In this document: one piece after another, positions 7,752 to 15,355 of the stretch | Numbering within the stretch: position 1 is the stretch's first letter | Layout of the letters: the number at the start of each line of letters is the position of its first letter | Source: Oscillospiraceae bacterium | GTDB lineage: Bacteria; Bacillota; Clostridia; Oscillospirales; Oscillospiraceae | Direction: 5' to 3' | Assembly (NCBI GenBank): GCA_009787625.1 | Contig: WQSX01000029.1 | Location: forward strand, 1 to 35,355 | DNA length: 35,355 bases | The notes under the pieces: generated by a model | Database searches by the model: none | The model's input: the letters and a program-made list of their open reading frames with translations, nothing else | What the model was told of the DNA's origin: nothing | Position numbers and translations under genes: made by a program

Positions 7752-8864
7752 ATGACAGGTACTGTTAATACTGAAAAAATCGGAAAACTTGGCTTTGGCT
7801 ACATGCGCCTTCCACGCATAAATGGAGAATTTGACTACAAGCAAATCAATAAGATGGCAGATGATTTTCTCGCCAGCGGCGGCACTTATTTTGATGCGGC
7901 ATACGTCTATGAAGGGGCGGAGATTGCGTTTCGTGAGTCTGTTGTAAAGCGCCACCCCAGAGATAGTTACACAATTGCAACCAAACTTCCAATTGGTATG
8001 ATTAGCGATGATATGCCTGCCGAGAAAATCTTCAATACTTCACTTGAGAGACTTGGTGTGGATTATGTTGACTTTTATCTGCTCCACGGCATCAATTCTG
8101 CGGGTAACACACAAGCTGAGGAAAAAGGCGCGTGGAAGTTTGCGGCTGATATGAAGGCTCAGGGCAAAATTCGCCATGTTGGTTTTTCTTTCCACGGTTA
8201 CTGCGAAGATTTAGACGATATTTTGACGAAGCACCCGGAGACAGAGTTTGTTATGCTCCAAATAAACTATTTTGACTGGGATAGAGAGAAAATGAACGCC
8301 CGCCGCCTGCATGAGATCGGGCTTAAGCACAATGTTCCAATGGTCGCTATGGAGCCGCTCTTCGGTGGTAAACTGACTTCCGAGGACTCCCCCATTGCCG
8401 ATTTGCTGAAAAATGCTAACAAAAACGCTTCTCTCGCCTCATGGGCACTGCGTTTTGTTGCACAGCTCGAAGGCGTTTTTGTAACTCTTAGCGGCATGAG
8501 CACTCATGAGCAGGTCACTGATAATATCAATACGTTTAAGGATCTTCAGCCACTTTCCGCAGATGAAATGTCCACCATTGATGCGGCTGTGAAAATTTTG
8601 CGTGAATCTCCGAGAGTTGAATGTACCGCCTGCGATTACTGTAAAGATTGCCCTGTCAATATAAATATTATTGGTTTAATTAACCTCTACAACGATCACA
8701 AAATACACAAAACAACCACAAATCTTGCAGGCTCTTACAATTTCCTTACGAACAATAGAGGCAAAGCCCACGAATGCACAGCTTGTGGTGTCTGTGAAAC
8801 CGCCTGCCCGCAGGATTTGCCGATTATTGATACGATTGCAAAGGTTGCAAAATTGTTCGCTTAA
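7752..8864 (+). CDS. aldo/keto reductase with C-terminal 2x[4Fe-4S] ferredoxin domain
   Basis: Protein of 370 aa. The N-terminal TIM barrel (about 8-285) carries the aldo/keto reductase tetrad D48, Y53, K78 and H112 (YFDAAYVY, ATKLP, LLHG). The C-terminal domain has two cluster-binding groups: C291-C294-C297-C300P (CTACDYCKDCP) and C342-C345-C348-C352P (CTACGVCETACP). This architecture is common in strict anaerobes, where the clusters probably link the flavin- or NAD(P)H-dependent reductase to low-potential electron carriers. The substrate is unknown. The gene is monocistronic: own promoter upstream, strong terminator hairpin 17 nt downstream. Confidence 0.93.
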   Translation: MTGTVNTEKIGKLGFGYMRLPRINGEFDYKQINKMADDFLASGGTYFDAAYVYEGAEIAFRESVVKRHPRDSYTIATKLPIGMISDDMPAEKIFNTSLERLGVDYVDFYLLHGINSAGNTQAEEKGAWKFAADMKAQGKIRHVGFSFHGYCEDLDDILTKHPETEFVMLQINYFDWDREKMNARRLHEIGLKHNVPMVAMEPLFGGKLTSEDSPIADLLKNANKNASLASWALRFVAQLEGVFVTLSGMSTHEQVTDNINTFKDLQPLSADEMSTIDAAVKILRESPRVECTACDYCKDCPVNINIIGLINLYNDHKIHKTTTNLAGSYNFLTNNRGKAHECTACGVCETACPQDLPIIDTIAKVAKLFA

Positions 8865-8880
8865 TGTTTAGTTTTTACAG

Positions 8881-8913
8881 AGTACGGGATTTGAGAGTAA
8901 ATCCCGTACTTTC
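8881..8913. terminator. terminator between convergent reductase and XRE genes
   Basis: AGTACGGGATTT (8881-8892) and AAATCCCGTACT (8899-8910) form a perfect 12-bp stem with loop GAGAGT, followed by TTT. The XRE gene ends at 8912 on the other strand, so the hairpin can serve both directions. Confidence 0.8.
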
Positions 8914-9289
8914 ACATATGCGGACTTCTTTGTGAAGGTTTATTATAGTCAAATTTTGCCTCTTCAACACACACTCGCTCTACATAACCAAGGACTTTAT
9001 ATTTAACGGGACTTGGTAATTTTTTATATAATCCAAGCAATTTATTCTCTTCTTCATCAATCATAGATGGCATTTTAGTCGTCTCGGATTCTAACCATTC
9101 CATTGTTACATCATGGTATTCACAGATACGCATAAGCATTGGCTTTCTTGGGACTACCAAGTCATGCTCCCATCTGTAGAGCGAGTTCATAGAGACCTTT
9201 AATAACAGACTTTCGTCTTTCAGTGACCTCTTATCCCGGAGCCTCAGACCCCTGATTTTTTCACCCAAAGTGTAGTACATGTAAATCAT
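8912..9289 (-). CDS. XRE-family transcriptional regulator
   Basis: Protein of 125 aa. The N-terminal helix-turn-helix (about 6-70) reads YTLGEKIRGLRLRDKRSLKDESLLLKV then SMNSLYRWEHDLVVPRK, with the family ending MEWLESET. The C-terminal 45 residues are charged and helical (LLGLYKKLPSPVKYKVLGYVERVC), a common short tail of clostridial XRE repressors. GAAAGGA is 11 nt before the ATG at 9289. Its leader (9290-9396) is one copy of a structured element also found before ssb and an ABC ATPase. A perfect 22-bp palindrome near its promoter could be its own operator. It is divergent from a MerR gene. Confidence 0.88.
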   Translation of the reverse strand: MIYMYYTLGEKIRGLRLRDKRSLKDESLLLKVSMNSLYRWEHDLVVPRKPMLMRICEYHDVTMEWLESETTKMPSMIDEEENKLLGLYKKLPSPVKYKVLGYVERVCVEEAKFDYNKPSQRSPHM

Positions 9290-9396
9290 TTTTTGACCAT
9301 TCCTTTCTACTTAACTCAAACACAAGCGACCGTGAATGGTCATAAAAATACGTGTATGAGCGGCGGTTTCGCGCAAGCGGGAGCCGCTCGCACATT
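9290..9396 (-). promoter_or_regulatory. structured leader element D, copy before XRE
   Basis: In the mRNA sense: GTGCG, arm AGCGGC (9383-9388), inner loop, arm GCCGCT (9359-9364), then ATACAC, a hairpin GACC-ATTCAC-GGTC, GCTTGTGTTTGAG, and the ribosome-binding block GAAAGGAATGGTC before the ATG. TGACCATTC (9334-9342) and GAATGGTCA (9294-9302) can also pair over 9 bp and would hide part of the ribosome-binding site. The arms differ from the copies before ssb and the ABC ATPase but remain complementary. Confidence 0.65.
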
Positions 9397-9401
9397 TGAT
9401 T

Positions 9402-9423
9402 AAGTTTGAATTCATTCAAACTT
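9402..9423. promoter_or_regulatory. perfect 22-bp palindrome, candidate operator
   Basis: AAGTTTGAAT-TC-ATTCAAACTT is a perfect inverted repeat about 30 bp downstream of the -10 of the XRE promoter, inside the divergent XRE/MerR region. It suits a dimeric helix-turn-helix repressor; the XRE protein itself is the first candidate. Confidence 0.5.
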
Positions 9424-9452
9424 TATGCCTCCCTTTTATAGCATGAAATGAG

Positions 9453-9481
9453 TATAAAGGTTGAAGTCGGTGTAATGTCAA
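9453..9481 (-). promoter_or_regulatory. candidate sigma-A promoter of XRE
   Basis: On the minus strand, TTGACA (9476-9481), a 17-nt spacer and TTTATA (9453-9458); TATACT at a 19-nt spacing overlaps it. A second option is TGCTATAAA (about 9434-9442), an extended -10. Either gives a long leader (about 130-160 nt) that includes the palindrome and the structured element D. Confidence 0.5.
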
Positions 9482-9551
9482 GCTATTTTTCGCATAATTT
9501 CGAACTTTTTTGCTCTTATTAAACTCATGAAAAAAGTTTGTTTTTTATTAA

Positions 9552-9639
9552 TTGCACATCAATATATGTAGATTAATATACACTTATAAGACTTTCACAA
9601 TCTATTGCATGTTTTTTTGCTACTGACACGCAATAGATT
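9552..9639 (+). promoter_or_regulatory. MerR gene promoter and leader hairpin
   Basis: TTGCAC (9552-9557), a 16-nt spacer, then TAATAT (9574-9579) form a candidate promoter. Downstream, AATCTATTGC (9599-9608) and GCAATAGATT (9630-9639) form a perfect 10-bp stem. It is followed by a T-rich stretch and TTTGTGCACTAAACC, reminiscent of the conserved TTTGTGCCTAA of leader element D. The rest of 9290-9737 holds no gene. Confidence 0.45.
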
Positions 9640-9737
9640 CTCTTTCATTTTGTGCACTAAACCTTATACCTGCTTGAGTGTTAAAGATGGTAACATGTTG
9701 CTCCCCTAATAGTGGGATGAAAGGAATGGTCATTTTT

Positions 9738-10538
9738 ATGTTTAATGATTATTTATCCATTTTGGAATTTTCCAAACTTGCAGGTGTATCGACTTCAAAG
9801 CTTAGATATTGGGACAAGGAGGGAATATTACGCCCGCAGCAGCGTGACCCCAATAATAATTACCGTCGTTATTCAAAAGATCAATTAGATACATTGAACT
9901 TCATTACAACACTGAGTTTACTGGGTTTCTCCCATAAAATTATAAATGAGTTGCTTGTGTCACGAAACCCGGAAGTTGTTTCTACATTACTTCAAAAACT
10001 TGATATGCAAGTTTTACATGAGATGGGTATACTGGTCAAGCGTTGTGCATATATTCACTCTTGGAGTGAGTTTATTCACATAGGCATGAATGTAAAAGAC
10101 GGTTCAGTACAAGAAATGTATCTTGACGACCGCCGAATGAATGAGCTTCCCCGCAATATTTACAACGATGGCGAGGATTTTAGAGCTCCGCTCTATTCTT
10201 ATTTTTCTGAAACAAAGTTGTTTGGTGTAAACCCTCACTTGCCTATGGGTTGGCTCTATAGTGATATGAGTTCTTTCAAGTCCGCACCTGAGCGCCCCGC
10301 TCATTTTCTATCCATTGATCCGAGTGGCAGTAAAGTTAGAAAACCAGGCAACTATCTGGTGGGTTTTGTGCGTGGTAATTATGGTGAGCTCGGCGATCTG
10401 CCGGACAAAATGATTCTGTATGCAAAAAAGCACTCGCTCACATGCTCAGGGTCGGTTTATACAATGTATGTCCATACTCACATCTGTACAAACGATCCCT
10501 CGCAGTATCTTGCAAAGTGCTCTGTTGCAATTGATTAG
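9738..10538 (+). CDS. MerR-family regulator with effector-binding domain
   Basis: Protein of 266 aa from the ATG at 9738, 12 nt after GAAAGGA; in-frame upstream codons to 9678 lack a ribosome-binding site. The MerR helix-turn-helix (about 5-75) is YLSILEFSKLAGVSTSKLRYWDKEGILRP...NNYRRYSKDQLDTL, followed by a helical linker (about 80-125) and a C-terminal domain resembling GyrI/BmrR effector-binding folds (MGWLYSDM, GNYLVGFVRGNYGEL). Such proteins bend DNA at promoters with a long spacer and turn on transporters or detoxifying enzymes when a small ligand binds. The target is not evident; the neighbouring reductase and the XRE gene are candidates. The transcript meets hairpin element A copy 2 after its stop. 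Confidence 0.88.
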   Translation: MFNDYLSILEFSKLAGVSTSKLRYWDKEGILRPQQRDPNNNYRRYSKDQLDTLNFITTLSLLGFSHKIINELLVSRNPEVVSTLLQKLDMQVLHEMGILVKRCAYIHSWSEFIHIGMNVKDGSVQEMYLDDRRMNELPRNIYNDGEDFRAPLYSYFSETKLFGVNPHLPMGWLYSDMSSFKSAPERPAHFLSIDPSGSKVRKPGNYLVGFVRGNYGELGDLPDKMILYAKKHSLTCSGSVYTMYVHTHICTNDPSQYLAKCSVAID

Positions 10539-10559
10539 CGTGCTTATTTGTCTAGATCC

Positions 10560-10650
10560 GCCCGAAAAGGGCAGTTCACTCCGTTTTTGCGAGCCATCGG
10601 GATCTACACCGCTGTTCTCGTAAAAACGGAGTGAACTGCCCTTTTCGGGC
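10560..10650. repeat. hairpin element family A, copy 2
   Basis: The arms 10560-10593 and 10617-10650 are inverted repeats matching at 33 of 34 positions (GCCCGAAAAGGGCAG... and its complement). The 23-nt loop CCATCGGGATCTACACCGCTGTT is identical to copy 1. The element lies between the convergent MerR and GH120 genes and can act as a two-way terminator. Confidence 0.88.
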
Positions 10651-10675
10651 TACCCGGTGCTTAATGTTTTCTTTT

Positions 10676-12610
10676 TTATCCCCAGACTAGGATTCTATTT
10701 GTGCCGGGGTCTAATCCTGCGAACGGTCCGGCTACTGTTTTTGTGCCAAACTTGTTGTCAAAGTAGTCCGAGTCAAGGTGAAGGAACGTTCCGTCAAAGT
10801 CTTCAAAGTCGGCATCTACAATTCGTACACGGCCCAATGTATCTGTATTGTGCCCTTCGGATTTGAATTTCCTGAAATTATCGGGCATTGTGATGTTCAG
10901 ATATATTTTATCGTCCTCTTTTTCGATGCCGAGCTTTACGTCAAAATCGGGGCAATCCAGTTTTTCATTTTCTTTATCGAATGACTTTGCACCGTTTGTA
11001 TATACGTTATTTGCAATATATACCGGTTGTTTTACATCAAAAAACTCGCGATGGTCACAAGGTTGTTTTGAATCGACAATATCAATGTATTCTTCAAGCG
11101 AAGTTGGATAGCCGTTAAAGCACGCTGTTCCCACTTCGTAGGCGGCTTCGCTGTTGCCTATGAATATATTTTGGAAATATCTGTCGTCACCGCCAAAAAT
11201 TGCTGAAAATCCTGCTACTTCTGTGCTGTGCGGAGCGTGGTACGGTGTTGAGCGATCTGTGGAGAAACGAAGTTCCGATCCGCCTGCGAAGATGTTGTGA
11301 ACATAGGCAACACCCTGCGCATCGTTGACGTGGGCATTTTTTGAGCCAAACACATTATAGTCAACGAGTGTCGGTCCGTGGGAGACTTCAACAAAAAAGT
11401 CACGGTTGTTGTCATAGAGCAGGTTTTTGCTGATTCTGGTACCTTGGTTCTGCCAGTCCAGCCAAATGCCGAGCGAGCAGTCGTGAATATGGTTGCGGTA
11501 TATGTGTACATCAATTGGTGCGTGGAGCTTTATGCCTGCTATTTCATGCCCGTAGAACTCTCGCTTAATGGCGATGTTGTAGATGTGATTGCCGTAAATT
11601 TCGCTAAATACACAGCCTAAGTGCCCGACTATGCCATTTTGTCCACAGTCGTAAATCACGTTGTTTCTGATTATGTGAGAGCCTATTTTTTCCTTAGACC
11701 AACCGATTTTTGCCGCTTTGAATACTGATTCGAGCTGATATTGATAGCCGGGTTTATCTTTGCGGTGGGTTCGGTCGTTGTGGCCTGTGGAGGCTTCTTT
11801 GCCGATGCTTATCGCACTGCACTTTGCATCGTGTATCACGTTGTCCTCAATAATCCAACCGCGACTCCAGTTTGCACCTATAAGTCCGGGCTGGTCTGCT
11901 GTTGGTGGTGTCCAAGGTGATGCGGCGTGCGCCATTTCGAAACCGCGAACGGTGATATAGTCCACTCCTGTTTTTTCCGGGTAGAAAACGGCTTTACGCA
12001 CATTGATTTCAACGAGTTCTTTATTTGGGTCGGCACCGTGGAAGTTTGCGTAGATTGTTGTATTTTTTTCGTCTACTTCCGAGCTCCAAACGTACTTTGT
12101 CTGCTCTTTGTTTTTGACAGGCACTGTCTCTTTTGTCCAGTTGTCTACGACTGTGCTTCGCTCTTTTGGAGCTTTTACTTTTTCAAGTGAGTCTGCTTCA
12201 TAAAACGACATTCCGTTTAAATATACATCACCTAAATGAGCCGGTTTTTCCCACGGCTCAAGGAGCCAATCGCCGCCGACTGTTTCAACATATGGGTTAA
12301 AATCGCCGAACATGCAGTTGGGCAAAACCGCTTTCCACACTGTGCCTTCTACTTTTTCCCAGCTTTCTACACGCTCAGAGCCTTTAATGACCACCGGCTC
12401 ATCTTCCGCTGCTTCATAAGTGACGCGGCGATTATTTGAGAGTCCTCCGGTTTGCGGCTTGACCCACTCCCTGTATTCTCCGGCGTGGACCGTTACAGTG
12501 TCGCCCGGAAGTGCTATTTTTGCCGCTGCGCCAATCGTGAGAAAAGGGTTTTCGTATGTGCCTGAATTTGTGTCAATTCCGTGTTTTGCCACATGCAAAG
12601 TTCTTCCCAT
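10676..12610 (-). CDS. GH120 beta-xylosidase (right-handed beta-helix)
   Basis: Protein of 644 aa, right length for family GH120, whose characterised member is XylC of Thermoanaerobacterium saccharolyticum. The start is MGRTLHVAKHGIDTNSGTYENPFLTIGAAA, a parallel beta-helix entry, and many N-x-I/D-N-x-I turns follow. In XylC, from memory, the catalytic pair is D382 and E405; here D385 (GIWLDWQNQG) and E408 (FFVEVSHGP) have the same 23-residue spacing. The enzyme releases xylose from xylo-oligosaccharides. No signal peptide, so it acts in the cytoplasm on imported oligosaccharides, complementing the GH51 enzyme at 33031-34539. GGAGGAG is about 7 nt before the ATG. It is not next to a transporter. 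Confidence 0.9.
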   Translation of the reverse strand: MGRTLHVAKHGIDTNSGTYENPFLTIGAAAKIALPGDTVTVHAGEYREWVKPQTGGLSNNRRVTYEAAEDEPVVIKGSERVESWEKVEGTVWKAVLPNCMFGDFNPYVETVGGDWLLEPWEKPAHLGDVYLNGMSFYEADSLEKVKAPKERSTVVDNWTKETVPVKNKEQTKYVWSSEVDEKNTTIYANFHGADPNKELVEINVRKAVFYPEKTGVDYITVRGFEMAHAASPWTPPTADQPGLIGANWSRGWIIEDNVIHDAKCSAISIGKEASTGHNDRTHRKDKPGYQYQLESVFKAAKIGWSKEKIGSHIIRNNVIYDCGQNGIVGHLGCVFSEIYGNHIYNIAIKREFYGHEIAGIKLHAPIDVHIYRNHIHDCSLGIWLDWQNQGTRISKNLLYDNNRDFFVEVSHGPTLVDYNVFGSKNAHVNDAQGVAYVHNIFAGGSELRFSTDRSTPYHAPHSTEVAGFSAIFGGDDRYFQNIFIGNSEAAYEVGTACFNGYPTSLEEYIDIVDSKQPCDHREFFDVKQPVYIANNVYTNGAKSFDKENEKLDCPDFDVKLGIEKEDDKIYLNITMPDNFRKFKSEGHNTDTLGRVRIVDADFEDFDGTFLHLDSDYFDNKFGTKTVAGPFAGLDPGTNRILVWG

Positions 12611-12755
12611 CTTCTACTCCTCCAATTATGATTTTAATATAGAATAAGCATATCATGACTCAGTTTTTAGACAATAATGAAACAGTATAATATCACACTC
12701 TTTTGAAAAAGTCATCACTTTCTTGCAGAATGTCACAAAAATTTGGGAGAGAGCA

Positions 12756-12792
12756 AAAACAGCGAGGCTTATAAGTCGAGCCTCGCTGTTTT
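12756..12792. terminator. terminator of the rpsF-ssb-rpsR operon
   Basis: AAAACAGCGAGGCT (12756-12769) and AGCCTCGCTGTTTT (12779-12792) form a perfect 14-bp stem with loop TATAAGTCG, 22 nt after the rpsR stop on the minus strand; the A/T ends give T-runs in both directions. The rest of 12611-12813 is AT-rich and holds the GH120 promoter region. Confidence 0.85.
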
Positions 12793-12813
12793 GTTATGCT
12801 TTTGAGTCGTGAT

Positions 12814-13053
12814 TTAGTCTGTTACGTATGGTAGCAAGGCTATTTGACGTGCTTTTTTGATTGCAACCATTAAGCGCCTTTGATGTGGTGCGCATACGCC
12901 TGTTGTTCTGCGCGGTAAGATTTTACTGCGCTCGGAAATACATTTGCGCAGTCTCGCTGTGTCTTTGTAATCTATGTCTTGAACTTTATCAACGCAGAAT
13001 TGACAAACTTTTCTGCGCTTACGATTATGTTGTCTGCCTTCTCTCTCTGACAT
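12814..13053 (-). CDS. rpsR: 30S ribosomal protein S18
   Basis: Protein of 79 aa, full length for S18. It carries [49 protein letters not shown] and [13 protein letters not shown]. Four cysteines (C17, C20, C38, C54) make this a zinc-type S18, common in Clostridia. It binds the 30S platform next to S6. It is the last gene of the rpsF-ssb-rpsR operon; GAAAGGA is about 9 nt before the ATG. Confidence 0.98.
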   Translation of the reverse strand: MSEREGRQHNRKRRKVCQFCVDKVQDIDYKDTARLRKCISERSKILPRRTTGVCAPHQRRLMVAIKKARQIALLPYVTD

Positions 13054-13117
13054 GGTACTTCATCCTTTCTAATGTGATATCACATAGACTTCGGACGGTG
13101 GTTTTAAGGATAACTCC

Positions 13118-13561
13118 TTAGAACGGTAAATCGCCGTCGTCCATGTCCAGTTCGGTAAAATCAGAGCTTTCGACCGGAGTGTTATATCCTCCGCCGAAGT
13201 CCTCTTTCGGGTCAACGGTGCCAACCGCTGCTTCCCTGCTTTTTTTGCTCTCTGTGAAATAGACATTCTCGGCAACAACTTCCGCACTGCGGCGTTTGTT
13301 GTTTTCTTTGTCTGTCCAATCACGTATTTGCAAGCGTCCGGTGACAGCAGCCATTTGTCCTTTTGTGAAATATCTCGATACAAACTCTGCTGTGTTACGC
13401 CACGCTACAACATCTATGAAGTCTGTCTGCCGTTCTCCGCCGTCTTTTGGAGCATATCCTCTATCGACAGCAAGTGAAAACGATGCGACTGACACACCTG
13501 ATGGTGTTTGGCGCAGTTCCGGGTCTCTTGTGAGCCTTCCCATAATTACGATTTGGTTCAT
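13118..13561 (-). CDS. ssb: single-stranded DNA-binding protein
   Basis: Protein of 147 aa. The OB fold (about 1-105) is typical: MNQIVIMGRLTRDPELR, SVASFSLAVDRGY, TDFIDVVAWRNTAEFVSRYFTKGQMAAVTGRLQ. A flexible linker then ends in the acidic tip DMDDGDLPF, which recruits replication and repair proteins. It sits between rpsF and rpsR in the conserved order. Unusually, 150 nt separate it from rpsF, and this gap is filled by a copy of structured leader D that ends in its ribosome-binding site (GAAAGGAATG), so its translation may be controlled separately from S6 and S18. Confidence 0.97.
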   Translation of the reverse strand: MNQIVIMGRLTRDPELRQTPSGVSVASFSLAVDRGYAPKDGGERQTDFIDVVAWRNTAEFVSRYFTKGQMAAVTGRLQIRDWTDKENNKRRSAEVVAENVYFTESKKSREAAVGTVDPKEDFGGGYNTPVESSDFTELDMDDGDLPF

Positions 13562-13668
13562 TTTTGTACATTCCTTTCTTTTTCATAAGGCACAATCAGT
13601 CCAACTTGTTAAAGGAATGGACTTTTCGTACATCAATTGCAACTCTTCCCGAGAAAGGCAATTGGCAC
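13562..13668 (-). promoter_or_regulatory. structured leader element D, copy before ssb
   Basis: In the mRNA sense: GTGCC, arm AATTGC (13658-13663), loop, arm GCAATT (13635-13640), GATGTAC, then hairpin GTCC-loop-GGAC, GATTGTGCCTTA and GAAAGGAATGTAC before the ATG. The loop of the second hairpin contains CATTCCTTT, which is the exact complement of AAAGGAATG at the ribosome-binding site. TGTAC/GTACA flank this pairing. The arms are complementary in this copy but differ from the other copies. Confidence 0.65.
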
Positions 13669-13710
13669 AATCTTGCGGGGTTACGCGATATTTCGCGTTT
13701 TGTTTTGAGT

Positions 13711-14007
13711 CTAGTCTTCTAAAACGGTTATTAGAGAGCGCATGATACCGTCTGTGATATGAAGAACACGATCAAGTTCTGCAGGGAAATCCGGTGCGGA
13801 GTTGAACTTGACCAGTACGTAAAAGCCTTCGGGCTTATCGTTTATAAGGTAAGCCAGTTTTCTTTTTCCCATTTCGTCATGCTCGTTAATCGTACCGTTT
13901 GCTTCGATTAAGGTTTTAAACTTCTCAACCGTTGCCTGCACTTGTTCTTCACCAAGATCTAAGTCTATGATATACATTAGTTCATAGTTAGCGGTCGTTT
14001 TTGCCAT
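13711..14007 (-). CDS. rpsF: 30S ribosomal protein S6
   Basis: Protein of 98 aa with the S6 ferredoxin-like fold: YELMYIIDLDLGEEQVQATVEKFKTLIEANG, then EMGKRKLAYLINDKPEGFYVLVKFNSAPDFPAELDRVLHITDGIMRSLI. S6 forms a dimer with S18 on the 30S platform. It is the first gene of the rpsF-ssb-rpsR operon; GAAGGAGGTG lies just before the ATG. The leader from about 14106 to the ATG (about 100 nt) is where S6:S18 autoregulatory RNAs are usually found; I cannot confirm the motif by eye. Confidence 0.97.
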   Translation of the reverse strand: MAKTTANYELMYIIDLDLGEEQVQATVEKFKTLIEANGTINEHDEMGKRKLAYLINDKPEGFYVLVKFNSAPDFPAELDRVLHITDGIMRSLITVLED

Positions 14008-14112
14008 GCGGTTACACCTCCTTCTGGTCTATTGGCCCCATATCGATGTATGGAGCAAGGATTTTGGACTGAGCAATGCTTTCGCTCTTTTCTGCATTAG
14101 CCTCGTTTTTGT

Positions 14113-14140
14113 ATTATACAGAATAGATTTTGTTTGTCAA
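14113..14140 (-). promoter_or_regulatory. sigma-A promoter of rpsF-ssb-rpsR
   Basis: On the minus strand, TTGACA (14135-14140), a 16-nt spacer and TATAAT (14113-14118): both boxes match consensus perfectly, as expected for a ribosomal operon. 14141-14279 has no gene; it contains repeated AAGTGTGAAAA-type stretches. Confidence 0.85.
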
Positions 14141-14279
14141 CTAAAATCTTTTGAATTTGCATGGTCTGAGGGTAAGTAAAGTGTGTAAGAAAAGTGTGAA
14201 AAGTGGTAACTGCGGTTTAGATTTTTATCGATTTTGAGGTGGTAAGTGTGAAAAATATGCCATTAAAAAATTTTTTATT

Positions 14280-14708
14280 CTAACTGCGCTCTTTGAGTTT
14301 TTCGTTGATTTTTTTTGCTTCGTGTTTGCCGTATAGGTAAAATCCTGTCCAGATTATGATGAACACTATTATTCCCGATATAATTGAAAATGCGATTGCT
14401 GCTGCCGATTCCATTGGTAGCCAGCCTTGGGTGAATCCTATTGTGAAAAATGTTCCCAGACCTACCAATGCGTGAATCGCAACTTGCAGCCATCTTCTCA
14501 TGCGGTCAAATTCGTAGACAATCGGGGTTGTAGCTGCTCCTATGCCTATGATGATTGAACCTATGGCGTGGGGCGTGAAGTTTTCCATAAGCATTTGCAA
14601 ACCTTCAGGAAGAAGTAAATCCATAGCTACGCCAATAGCAACAAACCACAGGCATCCCCAGGCAATGCCGTAAAGTAAATACTTTATAATTAGTTTTATC
14701 ATTTTCAT
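14280..14708 (-). CDS. DUF3021 family membrane protein
   Basis: Protein of 142 aa with four membrane helices (about 8-28, 45-65, 72-92, 103-127) and a charged cytoplasmic tail (HEAKKINEKLKERS). Size, topology and position directly after a LytTR gene fit DUF3021, a partner thought to inhibit or modulate the LytTR regulator at the membrane. It starts 12 nt after the LytTR gene, with GGGGAGA before the ATG, so the two are co-transcribed. Confidence 0.82.
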   Translation of the reverse strand: MKMIKLIIKYLLYGIAWGCLWFVAIGVAMDLLLPEGLQMLMENFTPHAIGSIIIGIGAATTPIVYEFDRMRRWLQVAIHALVGLGTFFTIGFTQGWLPMESAAAIAFSIISGIIVFIIIWTGFYLYGKHEAKKINEKLKERS

Positions 14709-14720
14709 TCTCCCCGCTTC

Positions 14721-15167
14721 TTATACTCCGAAAAGTTTCTTAAAATCGCTCATGTATTTTCGTGATACGTAGTCGTTTATGCCGTTTTTCATAACTATGT
14801 GCATTGTCCCGCCAAATGATTGGGACAGATGGTCTATACGATTTATGTTTACAATGGTTGATTTTGATATGCGAGCAAAACTGCTCCCCAGCCGTTCATG
14901 AGCTTCGTGGAGGGGTTTTGTGATGTCAAACTCTTGTGCCTCACAGTTATATAGCTTAATTTTGCCGCCCTCGGTTCGGATAATTTCTATTTGCTCCGGT
15001 TCAAAGACAAATATCTTGTCGTCTTTTTTTGCCATCAACAGAGACGACTTGTCCGCCATTCCTTCTAACGCCTCAACCCACGCCATTAGTTCAGGTGTCA
15101 GTTTAGGAGTGCTTATAACGGCGATAGGCTCTTTGATTTCGGGGTCTATTTTTATTTCCACTTTCAT
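14721..15167 (-). CDS. LytTR-domain transcriptional regulator
   Basis: Protein of 148 aa without a receiver domain. The LytTR DNA-binding domain (about 45-146) shows KKDDKIFVFEPEQIEIIRTEGGKIKLY, LHEAHERLGSSFARISKSTIVNINRI and YVSRKYMSDFKKLFGV. Stand-alone LytTR proteins paired with DUF3021 commonly control a neighbouring ABC exporter; here one starts 188 bp away on the other strand. AAGGAG is 9 nt before the ATG, and an extended -10 (TG-T-TATAAT) lies at 15205-15213. Confidence 0.92.
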   Translation of the reverse strand: MKVEIKIDPEIKEPIAVISTPKLTPELMAWVEALEGMADKSSLLMAKKDDKIFVFEPEQIEIIRTEGGKIKLYNCEAQEFDITKPLHEAHERLGSSFARISKSTIVNINRIDHLSQSFGGTMHIVMKNGINDYVSRKYMSDFKKLFGV

Positions 15168-15204
15168 AAATTTTTTCTCCTTGCTGTCGCTAACAGCGTA
15201 AGCT

Positions 15205-15213
15205 ATTATAACA
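15205..15213 (-). promoter_or_regulatory. extended -10 promoter of lytTR-DUF3021
   Basis: Minus strand TGTTATAAT (15205-15213) is an extended -10 box; no clear -35 precedes it. For the divergent ABC genes, GCGACA (15295-15300), 17 nt, TACTAT (15318-15323) is a weak plus-strand candidate, consistent with need for an activator such as the LytTR protein. Confidence 0.5.
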
Positions 15214-15355
15214 TGGATTGCAGATTGCTTTCCACTATTTCATCGTCGCATATGGCATCTTGGAGCCCCAAATCAACCTCTTGCGGAAAGTTGGGCGACA
15301 AGGTTTGTTTTAGAGTGTACTATTGGGAACACAGATTGTAAAGGAGTAATCAAAA

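Noticed and set aside
9286..9300. Four-codon mini-ORF (ATG GTC AAA AAA TGA) overlapping the XRE start
   Set aside because: The ATG is part of the shared ribosome-binding block GAAAGGAATGGTC, with no spacing for initiation; equivalent ATGs occur in all copies of the block and are often in frame with the gene.
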